Shown: one piece after another, positions 22,251 to 33,345 of the stretch
Numbering within the stretch: the stretch's first letter is position 1
How the letters are laid out: every line of letters begins with the position of its first letter
From: Atherinomorus stipes
Lineage: Eukaryota > Chordata > Actinopteri > Atheriniformes > Atherinidae
Length of the DNA: 64,000 nucleotides
Direction: 5' to 3'
NCBI GenBank assembly: GCA_023101725.1
Contig: JALJCO010001367.1
Span: forward strand, 40,925 to 104,924
Notes under the pieces: generated by a model
The model's input: only the letters and a program-made list of their open reading frames with translations
What the model was told of the DNA's origin: nothing
Database searches by the model: none
Made by a program: the position numbers and the translations under genes

Positions 22251-22539
22251 GCCGTAACTAGCTATGAGGTACCAGAGGTAAATATCTCGGTTAATAATTC
22301 ATAAATAATTAATCAGTAATTATTATATATATATATATTTGTTCTACTGGGTGAAATGGTCCTTCCATCCCGACAGTATCAACACATCATGTATTTATAA
22401 AAAGGAAGGAAAAAAGTCAGACCTCTGTGAGAGCTGCAGGTCTGTAAAAACTCTGACCAACCCCTGCCATTCACACCGACAGACAGGAAATTCGTAATTC
22501 GCAACGTATCTCTGTCCGTCCCCTCTCTCCATCCCCCAC

Positions 22540-22904
22540 GTGACCCCCCCTGTGCACCGCTCACTGTGAACAAATATGGCTAACGGACTGCTAACTGCAG
22601 CTGTGCCAACTAAACAAAACAAAACAACAGATAAGGATTAAGTCTCGGAGGCGTTGACGTTTCCAGTGTGGACTTTTTACACTGCAGAAGCAGTTGGAGG
22701 TGAGTGAATTAAAGCTTTTAGAAATGTGGTTTGTCAGCTGTTTACTATCAAGCTCACGAGCTATCCACTCGGCTGTTATCGTTCACCTGCTCGTAAAACA
22801 TCGGCGCACACGTCCCTGCACTCTGAAGGCGTGGTTTCTGGTGGTGTTTTTTAAAATGTCACTTGCTCGAACTGTTTTTCCAACATTGCCAACCCTAGCT
22901 TTAA
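22540..22904 (+). mobile_element. TTAA element, family D, right part
   Basis: Shares 'cgctcactgtgaacaaata', 'gataaggattaagtc' and 'ccaaccctagc' with the copies at 14.1-15.1 kb. The right end meets TTAA at 22901-22904. The left end was not identified. It is nested in the hAT element. Confidence 0.6.
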
Positions 22905-23252
22905 CCGCGACAGCTGACAATCAGGAGTTGTGTTTCTGAAATTAATCTAAAAAATAAATCTCTTTAAAAATAAATAAGTTTCTCTGTATTTGAAGAATAA
23001 AATAAATATTCTTATTTATATAAAAAAAAATCCCAAAATAAGCTGTATAAGCTTTAGTGCAATGCTCCAGCTGCGTGAGTGTAGCAGGCCGTGTGGAGGG
23101 GGCTGTGTTGCACATGTGCATCTTTCAGAAATTGTGCAAAGAAAAATGGCAAATAAATCATTTCAACTTGATTATACGAGTTTGGAGATCATATGACATG
23201 AAAATTGAAATCACGATTAAATTTTGAGTAATTGCACAGCCCTACCTCCTGG

Positions 23253-24039
23253 TTTAAACAAAAAGACCCTGAGGATCAGGTTTATTTCCAGTCTTAAGTC
23301 GTTACCTCAGCGGCAGAAAAACACACAAGAAACGCCTGCATGTTTTACCTCAAGTGAAAGGAAAAAATATAGGATCTTTTTCAACCCCACCAAATGACCA
23401 TATAAAATCCCCAACGACACCAACGAAACGGAATCGGGCCCCGTTAACACGACAGTTCTGAGACTGTAAGATGCAATGTTTTATTCTAATCTGTTATTTT
23501 GAGTTCTGGCCTCTCCACGCTAACAGAGTTTATAGTGGATGGAACGGTAAAGGATTGAGGACAGGCTCCTGAGTAAAATCTTCTTGAAACACAAGGCAAA
23601 CCTGTTTGTGTAAACATAAACGTGAGTCTTTTGGAGATGATAACATCAGGCTCTGTTTATACCAGCAAGACAACAACATCAGTGGGCCTCCATTTTTAGT
23701 TCTTGCAGCTGAATCTTATTAAATGATTTGGTCTCTTGAAGCAAAACTTATCATTTAGAGTCTCACAAAGAAGTATTTTGTACTTCTTCATCGGTCAGGG
23801 TTGTGTCTTCCAGTGTGATGAGGGGGTCGTGCACGTATGGGGCGTGCTGTTGCAAGCCTGGCATGCACGCTACTTTGTTTGGAGTAATTCTTTTTTAATG
23901 AAAAGTATAAAAATAGAACAATGCTTACAGTTTCCAGAAGCCATCCCAACATACATTATCCATGTTTGATTTGCAGTTTCTAACCTGTACAACAAAGAAA
24001 TGCACCAAATCTCATATTTGAGAGGCTCAGACCTGCAGA
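23253..24039. other. Unassigned non-coding sequence
   Basis: No gene or repeat was recognised. Confidence 0.5.
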
Positions 24040-24041
24040 TA

Positions 24042-25591
24042 CAGCAGGGCAAAAAAGTATGTAAACATTTTTCTCAGAAAATATATTTCTAGTCGAGCTA
24101 TTGACATGAAATTTTCACCAGATTTCGGCAACAACCCAAGTAATGCACATATACAAAGACACCCTAATATGTCGCTGTTATGTGTAATATAGTGAAATGA
24201 CACAGGGAATATTAATTGAATGCACTTACTGAAATCTATTTACTACTTAGTGCAAAAACCTTTATTGGTGATTCCAGCCTCCAGACGCCTCCTGTATGGA
24301 GAAACCAGTGGAATACGTTGCTCAGATGTAATTTTGGTCCATTCTTTCACACTAACTGCCTTCAAATCTTCAAGGTTCTGGGTCAACTCGGATCTTCAGC
24401 TCTCAGGTCGGGTGATTGACTGGGCCGTTCTAGCAGCTTTATCTTCTTCTTCTTCTTGAAGCAGGTGGGTGTTTCTTGGCTGTGTGGTGGGATGGTCGTC
24501 TTGCTGAAAGATTCAGCCTCTTTTCATCTTCAGCAGCTGCAGATGCAGCAGATTCTGGTCCAGAATGTCTCTCTACTTTTCTCCATTCATTCTTCCTTCA
24601 ATGATATGAAGTCTGTCAGTACCACATGCTGAAAAACAGCCCCCACCATGATGTTCCCACCTCCAAACTTTGCTGTTGCTATGGTGTTTTGGGGTCAATC
24701 GTGATGCCATTTCTCCTCCAAACATGTTGTGTCTTATGACATCTGAAGAGTTCAGTTCTGGTCTCATCTGACCAGACTATGTTTTCCAGAATGTCATGGG
24801 TTTGTCCAGATGTTGTGTTGCAAACTTCAAACCAGCATCAACCTGCTTTTTCTTCAGAAATGGAGTCTTGCGTGGTGTGCGTGCATGAAGACCATGGTGG
24901 TTGAGTGCATTACTTCTTGTTTTCTCCTAAACAACTGTAGCTGCTGGTTCCAGGTCTTTCTGAAGCTCTCCACGAGTGGTTCTGGGCTGTTGGAGAACCT
25001 TTCTGATTATTGTTCTGACTCCTCTGTCTGAAATCTTGTGAGGAGCACCTGGCCGTGGCCGCTTTATGACCATGCCGTGTTCTTTCCACTTCCGGACGAT
25101 GGTCCCAATGGTGCTCACTGGAACTTTCAGAAGTTTAGAAATGCACCTGGAACCAATGCCTTCAGTGTGTTTGCAATAATAAGGCTGCGTTGGTCTTTAG
25201 ACAGCTCTTTGCTTTTACCCATCATGCAATGCTTCTTGTCTGCACCTTGGTGATGAGAAACCTTTTTAAAGGCATCAATCAGGAAAAAAACAGCTGATAT
25301 TACTTTGCACTGATAGAGGACAGGATTACTTTCTAAATACTGACAGACTCCAGCTGCTTTCTTGGCTTTCCAGATCTTTTTGTCCTCCATTTCTTCATGT
25401 GTTCAATACTTATTCTCTGTGTCATTTCACTATTTTTCACATAACTTCGTTTATGGACATAAATGTTAGGATTTCTTTGTATTACTTGGGTTGCTGCCAA
25501 CATCTGGAGGAAATTTCATGTCAATGGGTCTACTAGAAATATATTTTCTGAGAAAAATGTTGTCGCGTTCAATACTTTTTCTTACCTGCTG
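24042..25591 (-). mobile_element. Full-length Tc1-like transposon
   Basis: Flanked by TA at 24040-24041 and 25592-25593. Long inverted repeats contain 'catttttctcagaaaatata' on the left and its reverse complement on the right, and pair over about 150 bp including 'atgaaatttc' and 'caacccaagtaat'. Inner repeats ('cacttactgaaat' and 'caatacttattctctgtg') suggest an IR/DR arrangement as in Sleeping Beauty-type elements. The transposase is on the minus strand but broken. A truncated relative lies at 3935-4837. Confidence 0.9.
24240..25222 (-). pseudogene. Tc1-family transposase, inactivated
   Basis: The protein would start near 25222 at MGKSKELSKDQRSLI, the usual N-terminus of fish Tc1 transposases, with a paired-like DNA-binding region. 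A second block, in another frame, reads STIGTIVRKWKEHGMVIKRP and RPGAPHKISDRGVRTIIRK, the linker and second helix-turn-helix. A third piece further on reads HHGGGCFSACGTDRLHIIEG, from the catalytic core. Tc1 transposases normally carry a DD34E triad and cut-and-paste at TA. Here frame changes and stops split the gene into at least three frames, so it cannot make a functional enzyme. Confidence 0.85.
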
Positions 25592-25715
25592 TATTTGATA
25601 CTGTGACTTAAAATTTCACCCGAAATACTTTTATTAGCTACCAGTAATTGAATATGTGTTCCCATATCCTAAGATGGGAGCTGAACGAGGACATTTTGAG
25701 TTAACCTCAGAGAAA

Positions 25716-26257
25716 TTAAAGGCAGAGTCCGGAGTCCCCCCCACCGTTTCTGTTTGTAAACCTCAGTGTTTAAACTGAGCGCCCCTCCCTCTCAGGCTAA
25801 TGGACACCTCGCTCTTCAGCCTATTCAGCTTCAAGCTTCTCCTTCAGAGCTCAGAAGCGGGTAAAAGCCAAACAAACATTAACCCTGGTTTTCCAACATG
25901 CACTATCTAAAGCTCTTTTTGCCGCACGCAGAGTACTTCCTTTTCTCTGCTGCGTCCGCCGTTTTCTTTCTTTTCTTTTTTTTTTACTTCAAGAGTTCGA
26001 GTGACTGGCGTCTGCTCCAATCATGAGCTTATTCCCACAGAGCATCATGCCCTTAGCTCTGTCATTGGCTGGCAACACAGAAATCTCCACTCAGAAACAT
26101 CCCAACCAAACCAAAACAAAGGGAAAAGGTGAATTACAGACAGGAGGAGAGAGAGTTGCAAACAAACTCACCATGGCACGAGAGTAGAGGCCCGAAGTTT
26201 CATTTGCACAAATCTAACATTTATTTTCAGGGGAAATCTAACGGACTCTACCGTTAA
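25716..26257. mobile_element. TTAA element, family B, complete copy
   Basis: TTAA lies at 25716-25719 and 26254-26257. The left end 'aggcagagtccg' matches the right end read on the minus strand, 'cggtagagtccg'. It shows the uninterrupted form of the sequence that the Harbinger MITE splits at 541. A poly-T tract lies at about 25970-25985. Confidence 0.8.
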
Positions 26258-27544
26258 TTGAACACAGGTGTGCAGATCATCCACTGAATGGGTCTGAATT
26301 TGATTATAAGCTGATAAAGACCTGTGCAAACCTAACTAACTGCTCAAAGCCACCGTATGGAAAGGTGAACATTCAAACTGGCGTCTGATAAACTGATCCA
26401 CTTAGTTTTTACATGTCACACAATCTGATGCACAAAGCATGATTGGATGGCAGAAAGTGGCTAAATTCTTTTCAATGTGTGGTTCCAGCATTCAGCAGGA
26501 CTTCAAACTGGTCCCTAAAGTACAGCTGAAAAACATCAGAGGAAACTCTTCTCTGCCACCTGGAATAGACCCAGTGTGGGCTTTATGAAGGAGCACCCTC
26601 TGCTTGGCCTGTAGTGAATGCTGTGTATCCTTCAAAGCCTTGTTTTTCCCAGAATTCATTGCGCACAATATAGCAGGGAATAAGCCCAATAGTAAGTGTA
26701 ATATTTGGATATATTTGTGGATTCAGTGTTAAATTAAGCTTTTATTGACTAGAAACACTAAAAAGTGGGAAATATAAAAAAATATGCGTGCAAGCTGGAA
26801 AAGAGTTTTTGTCTCAGAAGGGCATTTGTTTGACTTCATTCAGGTGTTAACGCGCGGTTAAACGGGTGTTAACATTCAGGTATTGACAGATAAATCAAAA
26901 GGAATAAAATGTCTGGTTCCGTTTAGTATTTATTATGTAGCTGAAGGAATAAGCGGAAGGATTGCTGTCACTCTGTAGCAGAGCAATCTGCGGTTGCTAG
27001 GCAACAGGACTGGACCACGATGAGAAGTTCTCGTCAGCCTACTGAAGGCTGCTTTGGTCTGCGTGCGCACTCCGAAGTGTGCAGACTCCCAAAACCTCAT
27101 CCAAAACATTCAAACATAATGCGCAAAAGCCAAATTCACATTCACGTTTCACATTGTTATTTTTATTTATTTACTTATTATTGTTCTTTTTAAATCTTTA
27201 CTTAGCCATGGAAAATTAAATTAGTTAAAACATTTTGGTCCAGGCCGGAGCAGCTGTATCAAACTTACGACTTAAAAGTACTTTAACAGAAAATAATAAA
27301 TCCTTGATAAGTGTAAGAACTATAGCAGATCATTTAGTTATAGATCTGTCAACAAAAAAGAAATAAACAACATGCCCTGTGCTGCAGCTCCAGCTCCTCC
27401 ATGTTAACATGTTGCTGAGATGGCTGGGGATCTTGCATTTCCCACGCAGCTCCATTGTCCTTCTAAACGCAGCCAACAGCAGCTGTGTCCAGAAAAATCT
27501 CATTCACTGGACAGTGAAATGAACGGTCATGTTAAAGATTCAAA
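26258..27544. other. Unassigned non-coding sequence
   Basis: Nothing was recognised apart from AT-rich patches near 27160-27200. Confidence 0.5.
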
Positions 27545-27878
27545 GTCTAGATCAGGGGTCTGCAATCTGCGGCTCCACGGCTGCAAGTGGCTCTTTCCAC
27601 CTACCACAACGGCAATAACTTGGACCAAAAATAATAAAGAACCAACTAATATTTTAAAATATTGGTGGATCCATTAAAACATCTCTAGGCTTTAGCAGTT
27701 TTTTTCATGGCATAACTGTGAATTTTTACAACATAATGACACTAAAAATACCAAGGCAATAATATATTTTTTTAAATCTATTTCTTTTGTCATTAGCTTG
27801 AAAATCAGGTTTTTTTCCCCACATAATTCCCACAAATACCAACATCTTTATTTAACCTTTTTTACACGGTTATCGATG

Positions 27879-29243
27879 CACTGCAAAAACTCAAATCTTG
27901 GCAAGTATATTTTTCTAATTTTTAGTCAAAATATCTCATCACACTCAAAATAAGAAAAAAATTACTCAAAGAGAAACATTTCAGTTTGATATAGGAACTT
28001 ATTTTAAAACAATGCATCTTATTTCAAGAAATCTTATCAAGACAATTTCACATGTTCTATTGGCTATTGCTTATTCCAAGCAAAAAAAATCTTGGCCATT
28101 CTTAAAACAAGTGAACCGGCGAAATTTTCTTCATAAGATTTCTAGAAATAAGAGGCATTGCCTTAAAACAAGTTCCTATGTCTTACTGAAATGTTTCTCT
28201 TTAAAGGTGCATTGTGCACGTTTAAATGTTAAATACTACTCTTTTCTTTCCTCCACATGCTGTAACAACAGCCTGATGTGCAGAATGAGCTGATCTGTCT
28301 TCACTGCGGTGGACTCTGATACTGTTTCTGCTCAATGCGAGAAATTCGGGTATGAAGCCTCAAGGGGGTTCTTGTGGGGGAGACGAGCTGCGCATTCTCG
28401 TTCGCCTGGCTGTGCTGATGGCATGAATTCCACCACCGCAGGTCCGCGCATATTGAGCATCCTGCTAAAAGATGGAGAGCAGGTGCCTCTCAAACCCCAA
28501 CTCAGACTCCAGTAAGACAAAGAGAAAAGTTTTGTCTTGTGAGATGAAGAGAACCAAATTGGAGTCTGACCGGTCTCCATGGCAGGGGGGGCTTTTTCCG
28601 GCACCGGCACTGGAGTAAGACAGGAGTAAACAACTGAGCAGCTTTTTTTCTTTTTTTTTAAATTGGAGGGAGCTCCAATCCAGTCTGAGAATAAAACGGA
28701 CCCACAGTTGGCTTTCTTCTTACTAAAAAGGTAAATGTGATGTATGATGGAAGTAAGAATGCAGAATATTGCAATGCTAAGTTTTAGCGTGTAAATGTAG
28801 CAGTATGACAGCCATATGACTGTTCCTGGGGAAGAGATACACTCTGGCCACTTGTTAAATTTAGTTGATGCGGTAATTTTATAAGGTAATCGTGGTCTAG
28901 CCTCTGATATTTGAACTACAAGCCAGCGTGAGCCTGTTGTTACCGTTAGCATACTCAACGATCAAACCGTAAAAAACTTGCAGATTTATAACTATTACTT
29001 CAGCAGACATCGTGTTCTAACTTGGGCTAGACTGAGTGTAATTTGGGTTAGAGACCAACGCAGTGAAGCAGCTCATGCATGTGCACGACTTTAGCGTCAC
29101 TACCTGTTGTCGCCAGAGGGGGGACTTCTGGGAAAAAAATGGAACTTACGCTGTTTTGAAGCAATTTTGTTTATTTTGAGTGTGATGAGATATTTTGACT
29201 AAATCAAAAAAATATACTTGGTAAGATTTGAGTTTTTGCAGTG
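27879..29243. mobile_element. CACTGCAAAAACTC palindromic element, middle layer
   Basis: The left end 'cactgcaaaaactcaaatc' pairs with the right end 'gatttgagtttttgcagtg'. The arms continue about 70 bp through 'agtcaaaatatctcatcaca' and its complement. A second internal pairing, 'aaacatttcagtttgata' against 'cttactgaaatgttt', shows that the original element was a near-palindrome. A possible TG target (27877-27878, 29244-29245) is too short to trust. It is interrupted at about 28201. Confidence 0.8.
28201..29164. mobile_element. Innermost insertion, TTAA-like left end
   Basis: The sequence between 'gtttctctt' and 'gaagcaattttg' interrupts the palindromic element. The left end 'ttaaaggtgcattgtgcacg' resembles a common fish TTAA family. 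The right end 'aacttacgctgttttga' is only weakly complementary, and the right TTAA would have to have become TTGA. A 208-codon minus-strand open frame (28332-28958) has no recognisable domain and is probably chance. A pyrimidine tract lies at about 28642-28660. Confidence 0.5.
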
Positions 29244-29498
29244 TGAAAAAAAAGTAGAAAGAAAAAATAACTTTTGCAAGTTTTTTTTATGGTTATTTAT
29301 TAAATCTAAAAGTAAAAATACTTTAAAACTGATTCCTTTCAAAGAGCAAATATCCGATGGTAAGTAATTATAAAAATGATAATTTGACTTTTTACAAAAG
29401 GTCATGGAAGATTTGTGGCTCTAAATGACTTTTATTCAGCTGGTTGAGGTGAAAAATGGCTCTTTGGATAGTAAAGGTTGCAGACCCCCGGTCTAGAT

Positions 29499-30522
29499 GA
29501 TGAAAAGCAGCAAACTTGATACAAAGGCAGCAAATCATTCGTGGCTGGCTGCATTAAGGATGTGACGTTTTGGTTCATCAGGTGCTTTAGATCTAGACAG
29601 CTTCCTCCGCCGATGACTTGAACAGAAATCTGCCCGACAACACATAGAAGTTTACCTTTATTTATAAAACGGGTGTTTCTCTTTCCTAAATGTGATTGGC
29701 TGAGCTGCGTTCCAAGCCTGTTGTAAAACAGGCTGTAACCCACACATAGTTCCAGTAGACCGCAGCACAAAATATTCCTGCGCCAGCATAAACAGATGTT
29801 GCGTTTCCTAGCAACCAACTGCTCTGTGTTCGACCCACTCGTTGGATTACATTTGTTTCCAGACTTTTGTAGACTTTGTGGTGAATTTTGATTTGCTGAG
29901 TGGCCTGAACCTGGATCATCCAGATTGGATGAGTGGTTGGACATAACTGCGCTGATTTCCCCGCGGGCATGTTGCTTCGCATTTGCAAAGCAGCCGTTGT
30001 TCTATTGAAACGGCACCGAGGTCATCTAATCGCCGCCTGAGAAGCAGCACGGCGCAGAAACTGTCCGATGTGGCATAGAGGCAGATGATGTCTGTGACAG
30101 GACATGAGTGTGAGACGTCTCTCCAGTCGAACTGGCATTTAATGGCAGGAGGCTGTGGAGACAAGCCGACATCATATGTCTGCACAAAAACACCTGCCGC
30201 CAAATGAACGCCACCGTTTCTCCAAACATTAAACATTATTTTAACTGCGCTATGAATGGAAGTAACAACATTAACGAGCCCAGATAGCCTGAATTGATGA
30301 GGACGAATGCAGACGGATTTTTGTAAAACGAATATCCTCCCGGAAAAAATAAAAGATAGAGTCCACACCACCTTGTTTTTGGAAGAAAATCCTTCCACAC
30401 CAAACTGCATAAGTATATTAAGCACATTAACAGGGTTTGAGATGTTTCTGAGGGTTCGCTCCTTTACCGTCAGCCAGGCGATGACCCAGGAGAAGTGCTC
30501 CTTTTTATCCACGTTTTCATAC
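29499..30522. other. Unassigned; two long but unrecognised minus-strand frames
   Basis: Minus-strand open frames of 170 codons (29432-29944, partly in the hAT element) and 198 codons (29916-30512) overlap in different phases. Neither shows a domain, signal peptide or obvious family similarity, and the first crosses a transposon boundary. I regard both as chance frames. Confidence 0.45.
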
Positions 30523-31312
30523 TTAAAGGTGCCATGACATCAAATTTCACGTTTCTGGGGTTTTGGGTGTATAATATGATCTGTTGTGCACTGATGAGGC
30601 CATGTGAATGTCCAGAGTGAGAATCAAAGTTCCTGTTTATGGTCTGTCAGCTTTGTCTCTCTGCTCAGAAACAGTTGAATCAGACAGCAGGCTATCATTC
30701 TACGTAGTTCCATCATTCTACGTAATTTAATTGCTCCAATAAGAGCACACTATCAAGTAAACACAGCGCCCCCCCCCCTCTCTCTCTCCTAAAGGTCTAT
30801 GCACCGTCCGCTCCCCCTCCCCTCCCTGTCTGATTCAGCTGCGTGTATGGAGCTAGTAGTAACTTCTGTGCAGTCAGGTCTGGATTTTCAAACAAATGGA
30901 TTTAAAAGCAAACTTCTGCAGCAACACTGAGGGAGGGGGCCACAACCTTGTCATTACCTGTAAGTTTATTTATTTTCTAAATGCTGTCTTGTCTGATAAA
31001 CGTAGCTCAGTCTGAAGTGTCCATGTTGCTAGCAGTTAGCCTTTAGCAAACTCCGACCGCAGCTTGACCTAGATTCTCCAAATAAGGTCATAGCCAAATA
31101 AGGTGTAGCCAATCAAAATGAAGTCAACGTGGTCTCCGGGTAAAGCTCCATATCATCACCGGACCCAACTGTATTACTGAGGAAGTGAGGTCTGGCGTTT
31201 CAAAACAATACTCTGCTGTAAAAAATGCCGTTTTTTTCTTTGGAGTATTTACATATAAAGTAATGCCAACAACATAAACTAGTTTTTAACTGTTATGTCA
31301 TCACTCCTTTAA
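30523..31312. mobile_element. TTAA element, family E, copy 1
   Basis: TTAA lies at 30523-30526 and 31309-31312. The left end 'aggtgccatgacatcaaat' is weakly inverted against the right end 'tgttatgtcatcactcct'. It is nearly identical over its whole length to 54309-55116 in the same orientation. There is no transposase frame. 'ccccccccctctctctctc' lies at about 30769-30787. Confidence 0.8.
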
Positions 31313-32030
31313 TCTGATGTAAGGCTGTGTATGGCGAAATATTATGGACGGAAAAATGAAATGGGGGGGGGGTAATGACGGGCGGGTAGGAGGAGTTTGC
31401 TGCTTAAATGGAGGGAACGCGTCTGCAGGTGGAAAGAGGGTTTAACAAAACAAATGAAGCATGGATGTTTGGAAGCAAAGTTAATGAAATTAAAAAGAAT
31501 AAAAGCGGGCCATCGGATCTGAGCGGGTCATCGGTCTGATCGCCCATTTTAAACAAGTGAAAACTCCGCTGACCCGGTTCACAGCTTGTTCGCCTGGACA
31601 GTAACGACCCAGAGTAAACACAGGTCGCAAGTGTGATCAGAGCAGATTTTGTTGCAGACAGTGATGCTTAAAACCTTAAAACTCTGGTTATTAATGTCCA
31701 CACGCAGTTGCATAAATGAGGTAAACTAAATCTTCACTTTAGTCGAAGTTTTTGAAATGAGCTTTTTTTTAATGCCAAAAAATAAATAAGTAGATAAAAA
31801 ATAAAAAGAAAAGAAAATCTGCGTTTACGTGTTAATGACAGGCAAAATCATAGGAAAATATTGTCGTTTTATGAGATACCCTCCTACTTGTGGACAAGCT
31901 GAGTTGCTTAGCAACCGTACTGTAAATAGTTCTCCATTGTATTATTTCATTATTACTCATAAATTGTTTATTTTTGTATGTGTGTATTTATTTCTATTTT
32001 CTTTATAGGCAATATGTGAGGTAACCGTTT
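31313..32030. other. Unassigned non-coding sequence
   Basis: No gene or repeat was recognised. A G-run lies near 31364-31372. Confidence 0.5.
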
Positions 32031-32031
32031 T

Positions 32032-32166
32032 ATAAAAGCAATAAGCCGCTTGAATCCGTGGGTTACAGCGGTTTTACAACGGCGGAGGGGCACTCCGCTT
32101 GGAGTCGTGCCTTGCCGTTGTAAAACCGCTGTAGCCCACGGCTTCTCGGGGCTTATTGCTTTATTA
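32032..32166. repeat. Strong palindrome (hairpin MITE)
   Basis: 'aagcaataagcc' on the left pairs with 'gcttattgctt' on the right. 'cagcggttttacaacgg' pairs with 'ccgttgtaaaaccgctg', and 'ccgtgggttac' with 'gtagcccacgg'. The arms cover nearly the whole 135 bp, with a short loop near 32090-32105. The terminal motif is common in teleost genomes. No target duplication was assigned. Confidence 0.8.
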
Positions 32167-32511
32167 TATGCAAGATGAGTTTTTCAATCCTGCCCTCTTC
32201 CTCCACCTGCTCCAATGGCCCATTTCACATCTAAGCACCTGCCACTCATCCTAACGGGCTGTTTTTATCTTTTATGAGTGAGCTTACCTGAGGCAGTGGT
32301 GTGCAGCGCTGCTAAATCCTTTCACGTGTGTTTCTGAACATTAAAATTTCATTTCTGCTTGACACAGCAGCTGGTGCGATGACATCTCAATGACTTTAAC
32401 TTTTTATTAATCATAACAGACTAGCTGGTGGCCAGCACCTTCATAATAACCAACACTGCTGTACCAGTCTAGGGTTCACGATTCTACAGCTGCAAGCTTT
32501 TAGGGTAAAAG
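32167..32511. other. Unassigned non-coding sequence
   Basis: Nothing was recognised. Confidence 0.5.
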
Positions 32512-33082
32512 TCTTTTCTTGATTGCTCCTACGGTATTTTTTTTTTTTTTTGCGCTGAATACATTTCTGCCAGATTTCAAGCTGTAAAAGTTACGGTTTA
32601 GTCATAATTATTGATTAATTAGCGTAATGACTAATTATTCGCCCAATATTAGAAATGGTTGTGGAGGGAATAAATAAACTATATAATTTAGGCAAAATTT
32701 GTGGGAAAATTAGTGTAATCATGGTTTAAAAGGTCACGTGACCTCTGAGTTTGTCAGAAAGCTACGCCTTTGTATGTTTTCTTATTTATTTATTTATTTA
32801 TTTACAGGGTAAACCCCTTGAGATGAACCATCTAGTTTTTAAGACGGTCCTAAATATTTTCCCACAAAAGGATGTCCCCTTTACAATGATACCAGACAAC
32901 CATATTGTATATTCACAACTTGGAAAATTATAGCCATTTCTAATAATGGGTGAATTATCAATAATTATACTAATTATCAATAATTATGACTAAACCGTAA
33001 CTTTTACAGCTTGACATCCGGCAGAAATGGATTCAGCGCCTCATAAATACTATAGGAGCAACCAAGAAAACACTTTTACCCC
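32512..33082. mobile_element. Long-TIR MITE of unknown family
   Basis: The outer ends 'agggtaaaagtcttttctt' and 'aagaaaacacttttacccc' are inverted. Pairing continues through 'ttgctcctac', 'atttctgcc' and 'agctgtaaaagttacggttt' for about 150-170 bp per arm. The central part contains a 'ttatttatttatttattta' tract. No coding frame is recognisable and the target site is not clear. Confidence 0.7.
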
Positions 33083-33345
33083 AAAATGCCGCCCACCTTG
33101 TTTTCTGAAGGGTTTTTCCAGGCTGTGCTGCCTGGTCGATGTTCATCCATCGAGTCGCCACCAGAACATGAAATAAATCTATTTTGCTGAGTCAAGCTCG
33201 TTTTAATTATTGTATCATTGTAACATCATGGGGTTTATCAGCTGCTAAGTGACTGCAGGCTTTCTGGTTTCATGCTAAAGTCGTGCATGAACTTGCATTT
33301 CAACAAGACTGTAAAAGCAACTTTCAGACCTCCCAGGCTCTGACG

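Larger units (their letters stand above)
21722..23244. mobile_element. hAT-type element carrying nested insertions
   Basis: The flanks cctgctgg (21714-21721) and cctcctgg (23245-23252) are an 8-bp target duplication with one difference. The left end 'tacggctgctcaatta' matches the right end read on the minus strand, 'tagggctgtgcaatta'. The interior has 'atcatgattatacaaac' on the left and 'aatcacgattaaatttt' on the right. A LINE fragment and a TTAA-family D copy lie inside. No hAT transposase frame was recognised. Confidence 0.75.
27553..29490. mobile_element. hAT element, outer shell of a three-level nest
   Basis: A perfect 8-bp direct repeat GTCTAGAT lies at 27545-27552 and 29491-29498. The left end CAGGGGTCTGCAATCTGCGG is matched on the right by 'ggttgcagacccccg'. 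Subterminal 'gtggctctttccacc' and 'aaatggctcttt' are typical of one Charlie-like fish group. Only about 570 bp belong to this element. The rest is inserted sequence, and there is no transposase. Confidence 0.85.

Noticed and set aside
28332..28958. 208-codon minus-strand frame
   Set aside because: It lies inside the innermost transposon insertion and includes a lysine run from a homopolymer tract; no recognisable domain.
29432..30512. Two overlapping minus-strand frames of 170 and 198 codons
   Set aside because: Different phases, one crosses a hAT boundary, no family features; chance frames are expected at this length in 64 kb.
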